DNA of 64,000 bases from Turneriella sp. (lineage in GTDB: Bacteria > Spirochaetota > Leptospiria > Turneriellales > Turneriellaceae): positions 1 through 64,000 of the forward strand of contig JABARV010000014.1 in the NCBI GenBank assembly GCA_019186965.1, in the 5' to 3' direction. A program made the translations under genes and the position numbers. The notes beneath the pieces are model-generated. The model saw only the letters and a list, made by a program, of their open reading frames with translations, ran no database searches and was not told the DNA's origin. Positions 25,701 to 33,057 of the stretch are shown here, piece by piece. Each line of letters opens with the position of its first letter. Position 1 is the first letter of the stretch.

Positions 25701-26730
25701 AATTCTTTTGAGCATCCGCTAACACTTGAATGCTGTGGTAGGTTGAAAACACAACTGTCATCTTTTTAGGGTTGTGTAATGAATTTACTCGACGAGCTAA
25801 TACTTTGCTTTCTGTAGTAGCAGGGTAACTTAATTCATGTGAAAATGTTTCAACCTTTTCATCACCCTTATTTCTCTTTTTGCCAATTTCTGAATCGGAA
25901 CAAACAGCAAAACTTTGAATGGGTATGTCACTTTCTTGTGTCCATTCAGTCAGTGACTGCGACAACAAGGCAAGACTTGGCACCAAAAATAAAACCAAAC
26001 CATCCGCACCTGCTACCTTTTCAGCAATTTTCAAACTGGTATAGGTTTTACCAGTACCACAAGCCATGATAAGTTTTCCACGGTCTTCACTTTTAAAGCC
26101 TTCTAAGACATCAGCAACTGCTTTTATTTGGTGTGGCCTAAGTGTTTTCTTTTTCTTTAGAACGATTTCTTTTTTGGTGGGGCTATACTTCGACCAATCG
26201 ATTAAACTTTTTTCAAGTTCATATAAATCTATTTTGCTAACCGGTATTGCTTGCCCCATGAGAGCATTTTCAGCTGGCTCTGACCAATTATTTGTGGTGG
26301 TCACAATATATCTTGCAGTAAAAGGCTTTTTACCAGAGGCTGTGAAGAAGCTATCAATATCTTCTTTTCGTATCACATGATATGGCTTGTAAAACTTACA
26401 TTGAATCGCATGAAACTCTTCACCACCAGAAGCACCGGCATTCACTTGCGCTACTAAATCAATGCCAATATCCAGTGCAGTAAAACCATATTGCTCACCA
26501 TAGACCTTTGCCCAGTCAGAGAACATGTAAACCTTTGAATATAAATTGCTAAATTTAGGTTCGTTCTCAAAGTAACGCACCATCAACTCTTCAAAGTAAG
26601 TTCCCTTTTCACGTTCTGTTTTTGCAGCATCTTGGAACGATGCTAAGAGTTTCTGTAAGTCACTCTTCTCTCTCACAAAAGTTTCTGTAATATTAGTACG
26701 ACTATTTTGGGTATTTGCTGGCTTTGGCAT
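22732..26730 (-). CDS. Type ISP-like restriction enzyme: Mrr nuclease, helicase and N6-adenine methyltransferase
   Basis: This 1332-residue polypeptide is built as follows. An Mrr-type nuclease occupies about 40-120 (DIGIDLVAQ, AIQCKFY). An SF2 translocase occupies about 190-650, with Walker A ACGTGKT (K228), DEAH at 355-358, TATPRIF and QSVGRVMRK. A coupler follows. The gamma-type methyltransferase starts near 910, with motif I LDPFTGTGTF (D942) and motif IV NPPY (1198-1201). The protein ends at SRAPIAISLFVKKKSV, where single-chain ISP enzymes continue into the recognition domain; here that domain is a separate gene. Residues about 998-1149 are an in-frame DUF559 insertion between motifs I and IV. 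It would translocate on DNA, methylate adenine and cut unmodified phage DNA. Confidence 0.88.
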   Translation of the reverse strand: MPKPANTQNSRTNITETFVREKSDLQKLLASFQDAAKTEREKGTYFEELMVRYFENEPKFSNLYSKVYMFSDWAKVYGEQYGFTALDIGIDLVAQVNAGASGGEEFHAIQCKFYKPYHVIRKEDIDSFFTASGKKPFTARYIVTTTNNWSEPAENALMGQAIPVSKIDLYELEKSLIDWSKYSPTKKEIVLKKKKTLRPHQIKAVADVLEGFKSEDRGKLIMACGTGKTYTSLKIAEKVAGADGLVLFLVPSLALLSQSLTEWTQESDIPIQSFAVCSDSEIGKKRNKGDEKVETFSHELSYPATTESKVLARRVNSLHNPKKMTVVFSTYHSIQVLADAQKNFKLPEFDLIICDEAHRTTGAKFEGEDESHFIKVHDQKIIKGKKRLYMTATPRIFGDVAKAKAEEEGTIELCSMDDEKLYGKEFHTITFSQAVTQDLLVDYKVIVLAVDEAHVNRRLQKLLADEDNQLRVDDAAKIIGCFKALSKHGAEVGDDDAPMTKAVAFCQRIEFSKAQDVTSSKLIAKMFEEVVNTYLESEPELANLTCQAEHIDGSMNATEKEAKLAWLKEKTDPNTCRILSNVRCLSEGVDVPALDAVLFLSPRQSQVDVVQSVGRVMRKAPSKKRGYVILPIVIPAGKEPHEVLDNNKSYRIVWQVLQALRSHDDRFDAMVNKMELVGPNLARMEVIAVTDHVPTAKSHSTDKSTVNSAFGGQTIGALPKKPKEDTQQVLEFQIGELERAIYAKIVKKVGNRRHWEEWAGDIAKIANTHIDQIKAILENQNKTKEIKAFQEFVDELRDDLNDAITDQEVIEMLAQHLITKPVFDALFSKVSFANENPVSKAMDKILKILQSHNLSKESMSLDKFYASVKLRAEGIDNAEGKQKIILELYDKFFRGAFPKMTERLGIVYTPVEVVDFIIHSVNDLLQKEFNQTLGSKGVHILDPFTGTGTFITRLLQSGLISQDKLTYKYENEIHANEIVLLAYYIAAINIESTYHSLILTPQPPLHSGEGEQSQNIRTVEVDIATTLLKHARELRKNQTNAEELLWQFLRNRQFNNLKFRRQHPLKANFILDFYCAEAKLGIEIDGNHHKNPDQQKYDELRTEIIKQYKINIIRFTNDEVLNKTLQVLQQIAKATPLSKFERGSGGEGGATYSPFKGILLTDTFQMYEKDDEISKYLADNSDRRNRQKELDIKVIMCNPPYSSGQGSANDNNQNVKYEGLDSRIANTYAKYSTGTNKNALYDSYIRAIRWASDKIGDSGILGMVTNAGWIDGNAMDGLRKCLEEEFTSIYIFHLRGNQRTAGETSRKEGGKIFGSGSRAPIAISLFVKKKSV
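23289..23737 (-). mobile_element. DUF559 nuclease element inserted in frame in the methyltransferase
   Basis: This element of about 450 nt starts with CCTCACCCCC and ends with GGGGGTGAGG. GC-rich palindromes sit near both ends (an arm pair at 23697-23721, CCCCCTCTCCA with its complement). The middle encodes a DUF559 domain, a Vsr-like PD-(D/E)XK fold, on the minus strand: EELLWQFLRNRQFNNLKFRRQ, then NFILDFYC and GIEIDGNHH. The host frame reads straight through, adding about 150 residues between methyltransferase motifs I and IV. It shares termini with the short element at 20773. Confidence 0.75.
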
Positions 26731-26993
26731 AGTTATTTTATTTGGGCTTTTCGGTTTGCATGGTCATCTACTGACCACTCCACTTTTCAGGCTTTATTTC
26801 TAATGTCATAAGTAAAGCACAATTGGGGAGCGATGTTTCGGCAGGTGATTGAAAACAGAGAAAAACAAGTGATATTTCATTTCAAATGAAATATATTGTA
26901 AACATGACTACTGCAACAGACCCTAACATCAGGTAGTATCCCGTTGAAGAGCAAGAAATTTTTGTACGCGATTCGCTTAAAAAGTTAAAACCA
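26731..26993. other. Intergenic right flank and promoter region of the restriction operon
   Basis: These 263 nt lie between the glycosyltransferase and the restriction operon, both on the minus strand. The space must contain the operon promoter. It holds one perfect palindrome (26872-26894) and otherwise AT-rich sequence. No clear -35/-10 pair, tRNA or gene was identified. Confidence 0.45.
26872..26894. promoter_or_regulatory. Perfect 23-bp palindrome upstream of the restriction operon
   Basis: Arms ATATTTCATTT and AAATGAAATAT match perfectly around one central base, 142 nt upstream of the first start codon of the restriction operon. It is a plausible operator for a dimeric regulator or a recombination core. 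No regulator gene is encoded nearby, so the role is inferred. Confidence 0.4.
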
Positions 26994-27932
26994 TTATATA
27001 ATTTTGAAATTCTTATATTCCCCCAAGCGGTATCCTGTTATTTTTTCAACAACGCTCGATATTTTTTCTTTAAGGGTAACCTCAGAACGGCTAATATCGA
27101 AATCGAAGTGCCAATTTTTTTTATGGATACGCTCTCGCATTACCAAGGGATGCGTTCCTTTAAAGTGGGCAAGCGAATCAATGTTTGAATAATCAAACGT
27201 AACCGTTGATGGAATATTTTTTTTCATCCACGCATCGTCGTGCCAATACTTATGGAACGATTGTTGTTTACGCATTTGTGCATCCGGCGGCTTAACCCAG
27301 CCGTAATGGTAAACACAGGCACCTATTTCTTTTACAGATAATTTTTTATTATCATCTTTACGAAACCCTTGTGCGTCTTTATAGGAATATATTTTTTGTT
27401 CAGGCTTTAAATACCAACGCGGAGGGCGTACAATACGAACCTCTCGACGGTACCAGCGCCGCGAAGTTCCAATATAATCGTACGAACCATAAAAATGGCG
27501 GTACTTGAAAAGTAAACCATCGACGCGGATATCGTCGCGATATTTCTCTGCTGCTTTAAGGATTTTTTCATAGTCTTCTTCGTGGAGGACTTCATCCCCT
27601 TGCAGGTAAAAGGCCCAGTCGGGCTCGGTGTACTCCTGTGCAATTTTATCGATTTTTTTTACACTGGTTTGTGTACCGATAGCATCGTACGCCTTTTGCG
27701 TTTCTTCGGCGAGAACATGCCCTCCTTCTCGTTTAGTATCGTCCCATATTGTTTTCAGAATATGTATCTTCTTTTTATCAATTTTTTGTACGTACTCCAA
27801 CGTCTTGTCGTCTGATTTTCCAACGGCGACAACTATTCCGTCGACAAGCGGCAAAAGTGAACGCAATGATTCAGCGATGGGGTAATCGTACTTAATTGCG
27901 TTACGGATAAAAGAAAAGCCAACTATTTTCAT
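26994..27932 (-). CDS. Glycosyltransferase, family 2-like
   Basis: This 312-residue cytosolic protein starts with the GT-A pattern (KIVGFSFIRNAIKYDYPIAESLRSLLPLVDGIVVAVGKSDDKT shortened: FIRNA, then VVAVGKSDD). The metal/nucleotide motif is close to WAFYLQGDEVLHEED (about residues 127-141). Such enzymes add a sugar to a polysaccharide or glycolipid; the acceptor is unknown. No membrane anchor is visible. It lies 38 nt downstream of the GH32 gene, so the two may form an operon. Confidence 0.75.
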   Translation of the reverse strand: MKIVGFSFIRNAIKYDYPIAESLRSLLPLVDGIVVAVGKSDDKTLEYVQKIDKKKIHILKTIWDDTKREGGHVLAEETQKAYDAIGTQTSVKKIDKIAQEYTEPDWAFYLQGDEVLHEEDYEKILKAAEKYRDDIRVDGLLFKYRHFYGSYDYIGTSRRWYRREVRIVRPPRWYLKPEQKIYSYKDAQGFRKDDNKKLSVKEIGACVYHYGWVKPPDAQMRKQQSFHKYWHDDAWMKKNIPSTVTFDYSNIDSLAHFKGTHPLVMRERIHKKNWHFDFDISRSEVTLKEKISSVVEKITGYRLGEYKNFKII

Positions 27933-27970
27933 TGTCCCGTATTATGGATAGAGACGCCGCGTGAATTAAA

Positions 27971-29488
27971 CTATGGAGAGCCGCGTGTTATCGATGACAA
28001 GACAATTTTTGTAGCGTTTGCCGAACCTTTATTTGCATAAAATTCTATATGCGAAAAAATCTCTTTTGGAAACACCATGTTGGATAATACAACTTGCCCG
28101 TCTAATGCAAAAACTTCAATGGTGGATTTATCGACAATAATGTTAAAATCTATTTTGTCGTGTCTCCCGATAAAAACTTCAGAAATTGTGAATAAGTTCT
28201 TTTTTTTCGCAAGCCAAACCTTCTCCATCTTGCCACGGTCGACTAAAATTACACCCGTTTTTCGGTTATACGCTACAACCACCGCCTCATCTGCAGTTTT
28301 GAGCATTACGCCAACTTCTTCGGCGGTGATTTTTGAAAACTGTGACTCCAGAACAAAGCTACTTTGGTTTAAAGGAATTCGTATTTTTTTTTCATCCAAA
28401 AAAATCTTATCTATGCTTCGAATTTTTCTTTTGTATTTTTCGATTTGTGGCTCAGGAGTTTGTAGAATTCTGTAATCTCCGTTTATAGACAAAAGAGATA
28501 GTTTACGCGGCACAGACATCGTTCCTTTCCACGGATATGTAGGCAAAGAATTTGCATATTCCCAGTTGTTCATCCAGCCTACGATTACACGGTTTGCCGG
28601 CGGTAAATTTTCCCACGAGATTGCCGCGTAAAAATCGTAGCCGTAATCAAGAATTTTGGCATCTCCTGGCGACGGTTCTTTTTTAAAATTTTTTCCGTCG
28701 AAGTCTCCCACAAAATATTGCATATACGAACCTCGTACCGTTTCTGCAACCGAAGTCAATAAAATCCATTTTCCATAGGTTGGATTACCAACGGTGGGAA
28801 GATAAAACAGGTCGGGGCATTCCCAAATTCCTTCGGAGGATTTTATTGCGCTAAAATCACTTAAATGTGTCCAATTGATGAGGTTTTTTGAAGCATAAAA
28901 AGCTATTTTAGAGGCGGATGGCTTTGCAACAACCATTATCCACTGCGCTGTTTTATGGTGCCAAAAAACTTTTGGATCCCTAAACGACCATGAATTTTCA
29001 TCTATAACTGGATTATCTCTATACTCGACAAACGAAAAACCACCATCGTGGCTTACCGCGAGGTTTTGCGTTTGGTTGAGTAGTGTCCATTCTGTGTATA
29101 CGGCAATTAGGCAGGCGGAGTTTTTTTTACAAAGCCCACTTGTATTTTGTGAATCCCAAACAGTGCTCCCAGAAAATTTCATTCTTGGATAGATTGACCC
29201 TTTTTCACGTAAAACAATCGGTTTTTCTTTCCAATGGTATAAATCTTTGCTTATTGCATGTCCCCAGCTCATGTGCCCCCAATCGTTACCAAAAGGATTA
29301 TGCTGAAAAAACATGTGGTAATTACCGTTTAGAAAAATTAAGCCATTGGGGTCGTTAATCCAATTTTTTTGGGAAGTAAAATGGATTTGGGGACGTAGGT
29401 TTTCTGTGCTTTTTTTCTCTTTGCAATAATTTGCGGAAAGTAAAACACTACAAAGAAAAATTGCTCTGTTTATTCTTCTTTTAAACAC
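27971..29488 (-). CDS. Exported glycoside hydrolase family 32 (fructan/sucrose hydrolase) lipoprotein
   Basis: This 505-residue protein has a hydrophobic leader followed by LSANYC, a possible lipobox with C22. The GH32 five-blade propeller carries the catalytic residues: nucleophile D46 in WINDPNG, transition-state stabiliser in FRDP (about 168) and acid/base in WECPDLF (about 218). A C-terminal beta-sandwich includes IIVDKSTIEVFALDGQVVLSN. GH32 enzymes hydrolyse sucrose, levan or inulin. Export suggests extracellular fructan use. The start is GTG with AGGAG 13 nt upstream, somewhat distant. Confidence 0.88.
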   Translation of the reverse strand: MFKRRINRAIFLCSVLLSANYCKEKKSTENLRPQIHFTSQKNWINDPNGLIFLNGNYHMFFQHNPFGNDWGHMSWGHAISKDLYHWKEKPIVLREKGSIYPRMKFSGSTVWDSQNTSGLCKKNSACLIAVYTEWTLLNQTQNLAVSHDGGFSFVEYRDNPVIDENSWSFRDPKVFWHHKTAQWIMVVAKPSASKIAFYASKNLINWTHLSDFSAIKSSEGIWECPDLFYLPTVGNPTYGKWILLTSVAETVRGSYMQYFVGDFDGKNFKKEPSPGDAKILDYGYDFYAAISWENLPPANRVIVGWMNNWEYANSLPTYPWKGTMSVPRKLSLLSINGDYRILQTPEPQIEKYKRKIRSIDKIFLDEKKIRIPLNQSSFVLESQFSKITAEEVGVMLKTADEAVVVAYNRKTGVILVDRGKMEKVWLAKKKNLFTISEVFIGRHDKIDFNIIVDKSTIEVFALDGQVVLSNMVFPKEIFSHIEFYANKGSANATKIVLSSITRGSP

Positions 29489-29621
29489 GCCGGCTAATTT
29501 TCTCCTGAACTAACGGCAAGGCAAGCAAAATGAGGTTTTTTATTTTCTTTAAAATTATTGACTTTTCTGCAAGTTTTTACTGTTAGTATTCCTCACAAAA
29601 ATTCTTACTCTTGGAGGTAAA

Positions 29622-29978
29622 ATGGGAGTAGCTTCACTAGTTTTAGGGATTGTATCCCTCGTTTTTGCGATAATTCCAGTATTCTGGCCTATCGCATGGG
29701 TCGGTGCCATTTGCGGTATTGTTGGTTTGGTGTTGGGTATCCTTGCACGCAAGAATCTTAAAGCGGCAAACCAACCTACAGGCGCTGCAACAGCGGGTTT
29801 TGTAATGAGCATCATCGGCACAATTTTAACCGCGCTTATCTACATTGCATGCGTCGCTGCGGTTTCTAAGGCGACAAAGGCTTTGAATAACCCTGAATTT
29901 GAAAAAGCGCTCGAAGAAGCAGCCAAAGATCCTGAAGCAGCAAAAGCTTTAGAAAATTTAAAAAAGCTGACAAAATAA
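29622..29978 (+). CDS. DUF4190 small membrane protein
   Basis: This 118-residue protein has two long hydrophobic segments (ASLVLGIVSLVFAIIPVFWPIAWVGAICG in part, and AGFVMSIIGTILTALIYIACV) joined by the short loop ARKNLKAANQPTG, typical of DUF4190. A charged helical tail of about 35 residues follows (NPEFEKALEEAAKDPEAAKAL). The function of the family is unknown. A strong GGAGG lies 6 nt before the ATG, and a strong terminator follows, so it is probably a well-expressed single gene. Confidence 0.85.
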   Translation: MGVASLVLGIVSLVFAIIPVFWPIAWVGAICGIVGLVLGILARKNLKAANQPTGAATAGFVMSIIGTILTALIYIACVAAVSKATKALNNPEFEKALEEAAKDPEAAKALENLKKLTK

Positions 29979-29999
29979 ACACCTACCACCACGTTTAAG

Positions 30000-30027
30000 A
30001 AAACCGGCTTTACAGCCGGTTTTCTTA
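30000..30027 (+). terminator. Rho-independent terminator after the DUF4190 gene
   Basis: A perfect 10-bp stem, AAAACCGGCT/AGCCGGTTTT with a TTAC loop, ends in a T-rich run. It lies 22 nt after the DUF4190 stop and ends just before the lgt start codon at 30031, so lgt must use a promoter within or beyond this structure, or read-through. Confidence 0.9.
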
Positions 30028-30030
30028 TTT

Positions 30031-30816
30031 ATGCATCCAATTTTATTCCAAATCGAATCAGCAAGACTGGTGCGCTCAGTCACCACTTATGGTGTGATGG
30101 CAGTCATCGGTATTTTTGTAGGTGCTCTCCTCATTATACGCATTGCCAAAAGCCGCAGCTACAGTGCTTTTGACTTTACCAACATCATCGCTCTCCTTGT
30201 TGTGGGGGGTATCGTTGTTTCTTTATTTACTCATTTTTTAATTTTTTTACCCGAAAGGCTCAGAGCCCCCTCGTTTTGGGAGATGCCGTGGGGCGTGGTG
30301 AGTTGGGGCGGTGTTGTCGGTGGATTTCTTGCCGCACTCTATGCCTCGCGTGCGTGGAAAATCCCCCTCTTGAGGCTGGGCGACATAGTTATCCCCGGCG
30401 TCGCGCTGGGGTTTGCATTTGGCCGCATTGGTTGCTTTTTTGCAGGGTGTTGCTACGGCCTCCATTACGACGGCCCGCTGCATTTAACCTTCACGCATCC
30501 GTTGGCGCCGGCGGCGGTGGAGGTACAACCACTTTTCCCGATTCAACTTTTATCAGCGGTATTACTTTTTACGTTATGCCTTATACTATTGTGGGTTATC
30601 AAAAAGCAATGCGCCAAGGGTATGGCCGTCGCCGTGTACGCAATACTTTACAGTATGGGCCGCTTCACGGTTGAATTCTTCCGCAACGACCCGCGCGGCG
30701 TTTTTTTGCATCTTTCGGATGCGCAGTGGTACTCGATTTTTTTATTTTTAACGGGCACTCTCCTTTGGCGGTATTTGAAATTCCGGCAGATTCAAGGTGA
30801 AGAACTAAAGACTTGA
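30031..30816 (+). CDS. lgt: Prolipoprotein diacylglyceryl transferase
   Basis: This 261-residue inner-membrane enzyme transfers diacylglycerol from phosphatidylglycerol to the lipobox cysteine, the first step of lipoprotein maturation. About seven helices are visible. The Lgt signature appears as FGRIGCFFAGCCYGL (about residues 130-144), and the late motif is RFTVEFFRNDPRG. The ATG lies only a few bases after a terminator and lacks a clear ribosome site. The many lipoproteins in this window are its substrates. Confidence 0.92.
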   Translation: MHPILFQIESARLVRSVTTYGVMAVIGIFVGALLIIRIAKSRSYSAFDFTNIIALLVVGGIVVSLFTHFLIFLPERLRAPSFWEMPWGVVSWGGVVGGFLAALYASRAWKIPLLRLGDIVIPGVALGFAFGRIGCFFAGCCYGLHYDGPLHLTFTHPLAPAAVEVQPLFPIQLLSAVLLFTLCLILLWVIKKQCAKGMAVAVYAILYSMGRFTVEFFRNDPRGVFLHLSDAQWYSIFLFLTGTLLWRYLKFRQIQGEELKT

Positions 30817-30873
30817 CGCAATTACAAATACATAGTTATGAACGCTTCCAAATAAAAATTTAAAGGAGATTTT

Positions 30874-31275
30874 ATGAAGAAAATTTTAACTCTTGCTCTA
30901 GCGGTGTTTTTTGTGTTTGGTGCATGTAAAAGTGACCCAAAAGCAGAAATGCAACAAATGATGACTTCGTATATTAAAGCGATAAAAAGCGATACGGAAA
31001 AACTTAAGGCGGCAAAAAACTCAAAAGAATTTGCTGTAGGAATAACCAGTTTAACTGCAACACTCAAAAAAATGAGCGCTGAGGGCAAAGCATTTGCTAA
31101 AAAATATCCGGATCTCAAAGGAAAAGAAGCACCCGTTGAATTAAAAACTTTAGAGACTGAATTTACGAGCACAATGCGCGCTGCTATGGAAATCGTTATT
31201 GGTGGAGTAAAATACATGAACGATCCCGAAGTTAAAGCAGCAATGGACGCTTTCCAAAACTTGAAAAACGAATAG
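30874..31275 (+). CDS. Small lipoprotein of unknown function
   Basis: This 133-residue protein has a signal peptide ending in the lipobox FGAC (lipidated cysteine about C19). The mature part is mostly helical and rich in Lys, Ala and Glu (KAEMQQMMTSYIKAIKSD and onward). No family was recognised. AAAGGAG lies 7 nt before the ATG. An ABC transporter operon follows after about 50 nt. Confidence 0.75.
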   Translation: MKKILTLALAVFFVFGACKSDPKAEMQQMMTSYIKAIKSDTEKLKAAKNSKEFAVGITSLTATLKKMSAEGKAFAKKYPDLKGKEAPVELKTLETEFTSTMRAAMEIVIGGVKYMNDPEVKAAMDAFQNLKNE

Positions 31276-31325
31276 GATTATATCCTATCCTTAAATTAAC
31301 CCTTCAATAAGTACAAAGGGAAAAT

Positions 31326-32237
31326 ATGGTTATTCAAATCAACGAAGCTACCCGCGTCTTTGGAGATAAACGCGCAGTCGACAAGGTTTCCTTAGAAATA
31401 AAGCAAGGGGAACGCGTAGGAATTCTGGGGCCAAACGGCTCTGGTAAAACGACGCTCATCCAACTGGTGCTGGGTTTTTTAAAACCCAGCGAAGGGAGTA
31501 TAAGTATCGACGGAGTTTCCACGTGGGAAAATCGCTTTCAAATCCGTCGCCGTATCGGCGCACTTATTGAAATTCCGCTTTTATACCCTTTGCTTTCGGC
31601 TCGCGAAAACTTGCTCTTTTTTGCACGCTTTACAGGCGCACCGCTCACACGCGTTGACGAACTTTTAAAGCTCGTTGATTTGAACCCTGAAGAGAAAAAA
31701 CCGTTTAGCACATTTTCACTCGGCATGAAACAACGGCTGGGGATTGCACTGGCGCTACTTAATGACCCCGAACTTTTAATTTTCGACGAACCCACAAATG
31801 GCCTTGATCCTGAAGGTATTGTGCAAGTGCGCACCATACTTAAAGATATTACAAAAATGGGTAAGTCGCTCATTTTGTGTAGCCATTTACTTTCCGAAGT
31901 AGAACAAATTTGCGATACTGTAGCTATTTTGCAAGAAGGTAAGATACTTGCCAAACGTAATGTTAAAGCGCTTTCGCGCGAAGGTACTACATTCCGTATT
32001 GTTTTACAAAACGCTAAAAACGCTAACGGGGTACTAAGCTCTCTTGGGGTCACTTCACTCGAAAATATAAGTGAGGACACACTCCACGTTGTGCTTGATA
32101 GCTCCGTAAGTCCATCCGACTTTTTAAAAAATATAATTGAGAAAGGTTTAAAAGTAGAAGAGTTTGTACGTTTAAACGCGGGACTCGAGAACTTTTTTAT
32201 GAATTTAATCGAATCGCAAAAAGGAAAACAAAAATGA
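31326..32237 (+). CDS. ABC transporter ATP-binding protein
   Basis: This 303-residue ATPase has Walker A GPNGSGKTT (about 36-44), Q-loop near residue 80, signature FSLGMKQRLGIA (in place of LSGGQ), Walker B LLIFDEPTNGLDP and H-loop CSHLLSE. The C-terminal extension is typical of ABC-2 type exporters of the CcmA/NatA class. It powers the adjacent permease, whose start overlaps its stop by 4 nt. The substrate is unknown. Confidence 0.9.
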   Translation: MVIQINEATRVFGDKRAVDKVSLEIKQGERVGILGPNGSGKTTLIQLVLGFLKPSEGSISIDGVSTWENRFQIRRRIGALIEIPLLYPLLSARENLLFFARFTGAPLTRVDELLKLVDLNPEEKKPFSTFSLGMKQRLGIALALLNDPELLIFDEPTNGLDPEGIVQVRTILKDITKMGKSLILCSHLLSEVEQICDTVAILQEGKILAKRNVKALSREGTTFRIVLQNAKNANGVLSSLGVTSLENISEDTLHVVLDSSVSPSDFLKNIIEKGLKVEEFVRLNAGLENFFMNLIESQKGKQK

Positions 32238-33049
32238 GCCCTAATGTGTTTAGTGAATTTTCTGCCGCCTTTGGCGCAGAGATAAAAAAACTCTTAAAGC
32301 TCAAAATACATATTACATTCCTTTCGGTGACGCTTCCACTTATGTTAATAATTATGGGTATCGAAGCAATTATGAGCCAAAACGCCCCTAGCGGCAGTAC
32401 ACAAATTACACCTGCCAACGCCGATGTAACATGGAAAATTTTTCATTTTTTTTCACAATACTTAAACCCTTTGGTTGTCGCCCTTGTGGCAGCTTACCAA
32501 GTGGGAAAAGAATTTGAATGGAAAACATTCCACCAAATACAGCTTAAAGGACAAACTCCACTTACCTACGTTTCGTCGAAGCTTGCGGCGCTTTATACTC
32601 TCTCGACCGGCGTGTACTTGGCACAGATTTTTGTAGTTATTGTTTTTTACATTGTGCGTACGCTTTTACAAAACCAAAGTATCGACATACCGTTTACGCA
32701 AATGTTAGCCGACACTCTTTTTTATTTTACTGCGCTACCTATCGCGCTCATGGTCGCAGTGTTGACCGCCTCGGCCTCGATGGGGATTGTTTTAAGCTTA
32801 GTTTATTTACTCGTACTTGAAATGGTTTTTTTTCCGCTTGTGGGAACTCTTTCAACCGCGTTAGGGCATCCCAATATTGCAACTGTGCTTAGTTATTCTC
32901 CAATGAAACTACCTGTGCAGTTAGTTGAAAATGCGGCTTCTTTGGGGGAAGGCTTTATTTTACTTTTTGCAAACGTCGCGTTTGTCGCTTTGGTAAGTTA
33001 CATCGCATACCTGTCGCTCAAATGCCGCCAAATTGGATTGATTCGGTAG
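32234..33049 (+). CDS. ABC-2 type transporter permease
   Basis: This 271-residue inner-membrane protein has six predicted helices and the ABC-2 pattern: a cytoplasmic amphipathic start (FGAEIKKLLKLKIHITFLSV), a large first loop, then GKEFEWKTFHQIQLKGQTPLTYV (interface with the ATPase). Its ATG overlaps the stop of the ATPase gene, giving translational coupling. Together they form a minimal exporter of unknown substrate. It converges on the MATE gene with a gap of 8 nt. Confidence 0.85.
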   Translation: MSPNVFSEFSAAFGAEIKKLLKLKIHITFLSVTLPLMLIIMGIEAIMSQNAPSGSTQITPANADVTWKIFHFFSQYLNPLVVALVAAYQVGKEFEWKTFHQIQLKGQTPLTYVSSKLAALYTLSTGVYLAQIFVVIVFYIVRTLLQNQSIDIPFTQMLADTLFYFTALPIALMVAVLTASASMGIVLSLVYLLVLEMVFFPLVGTLSTALGHPNIATVLSYSPMKLPVQLVENAASLGEGFILLFANVAFVALVSYIAYLSLKCRQIGLIR

Positions 33050-33057
33050 TTTACACA

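Noticed and set aside
26936-27000. Possible plus-strand gene remnant at the right flank of the island (VEEQEIFVRDSLKKLKPLYN)
   Set aside because: It is only about 22 codons between a stop codon and the end of the glycosyltransferase; it could be chance, and no family was recognised.
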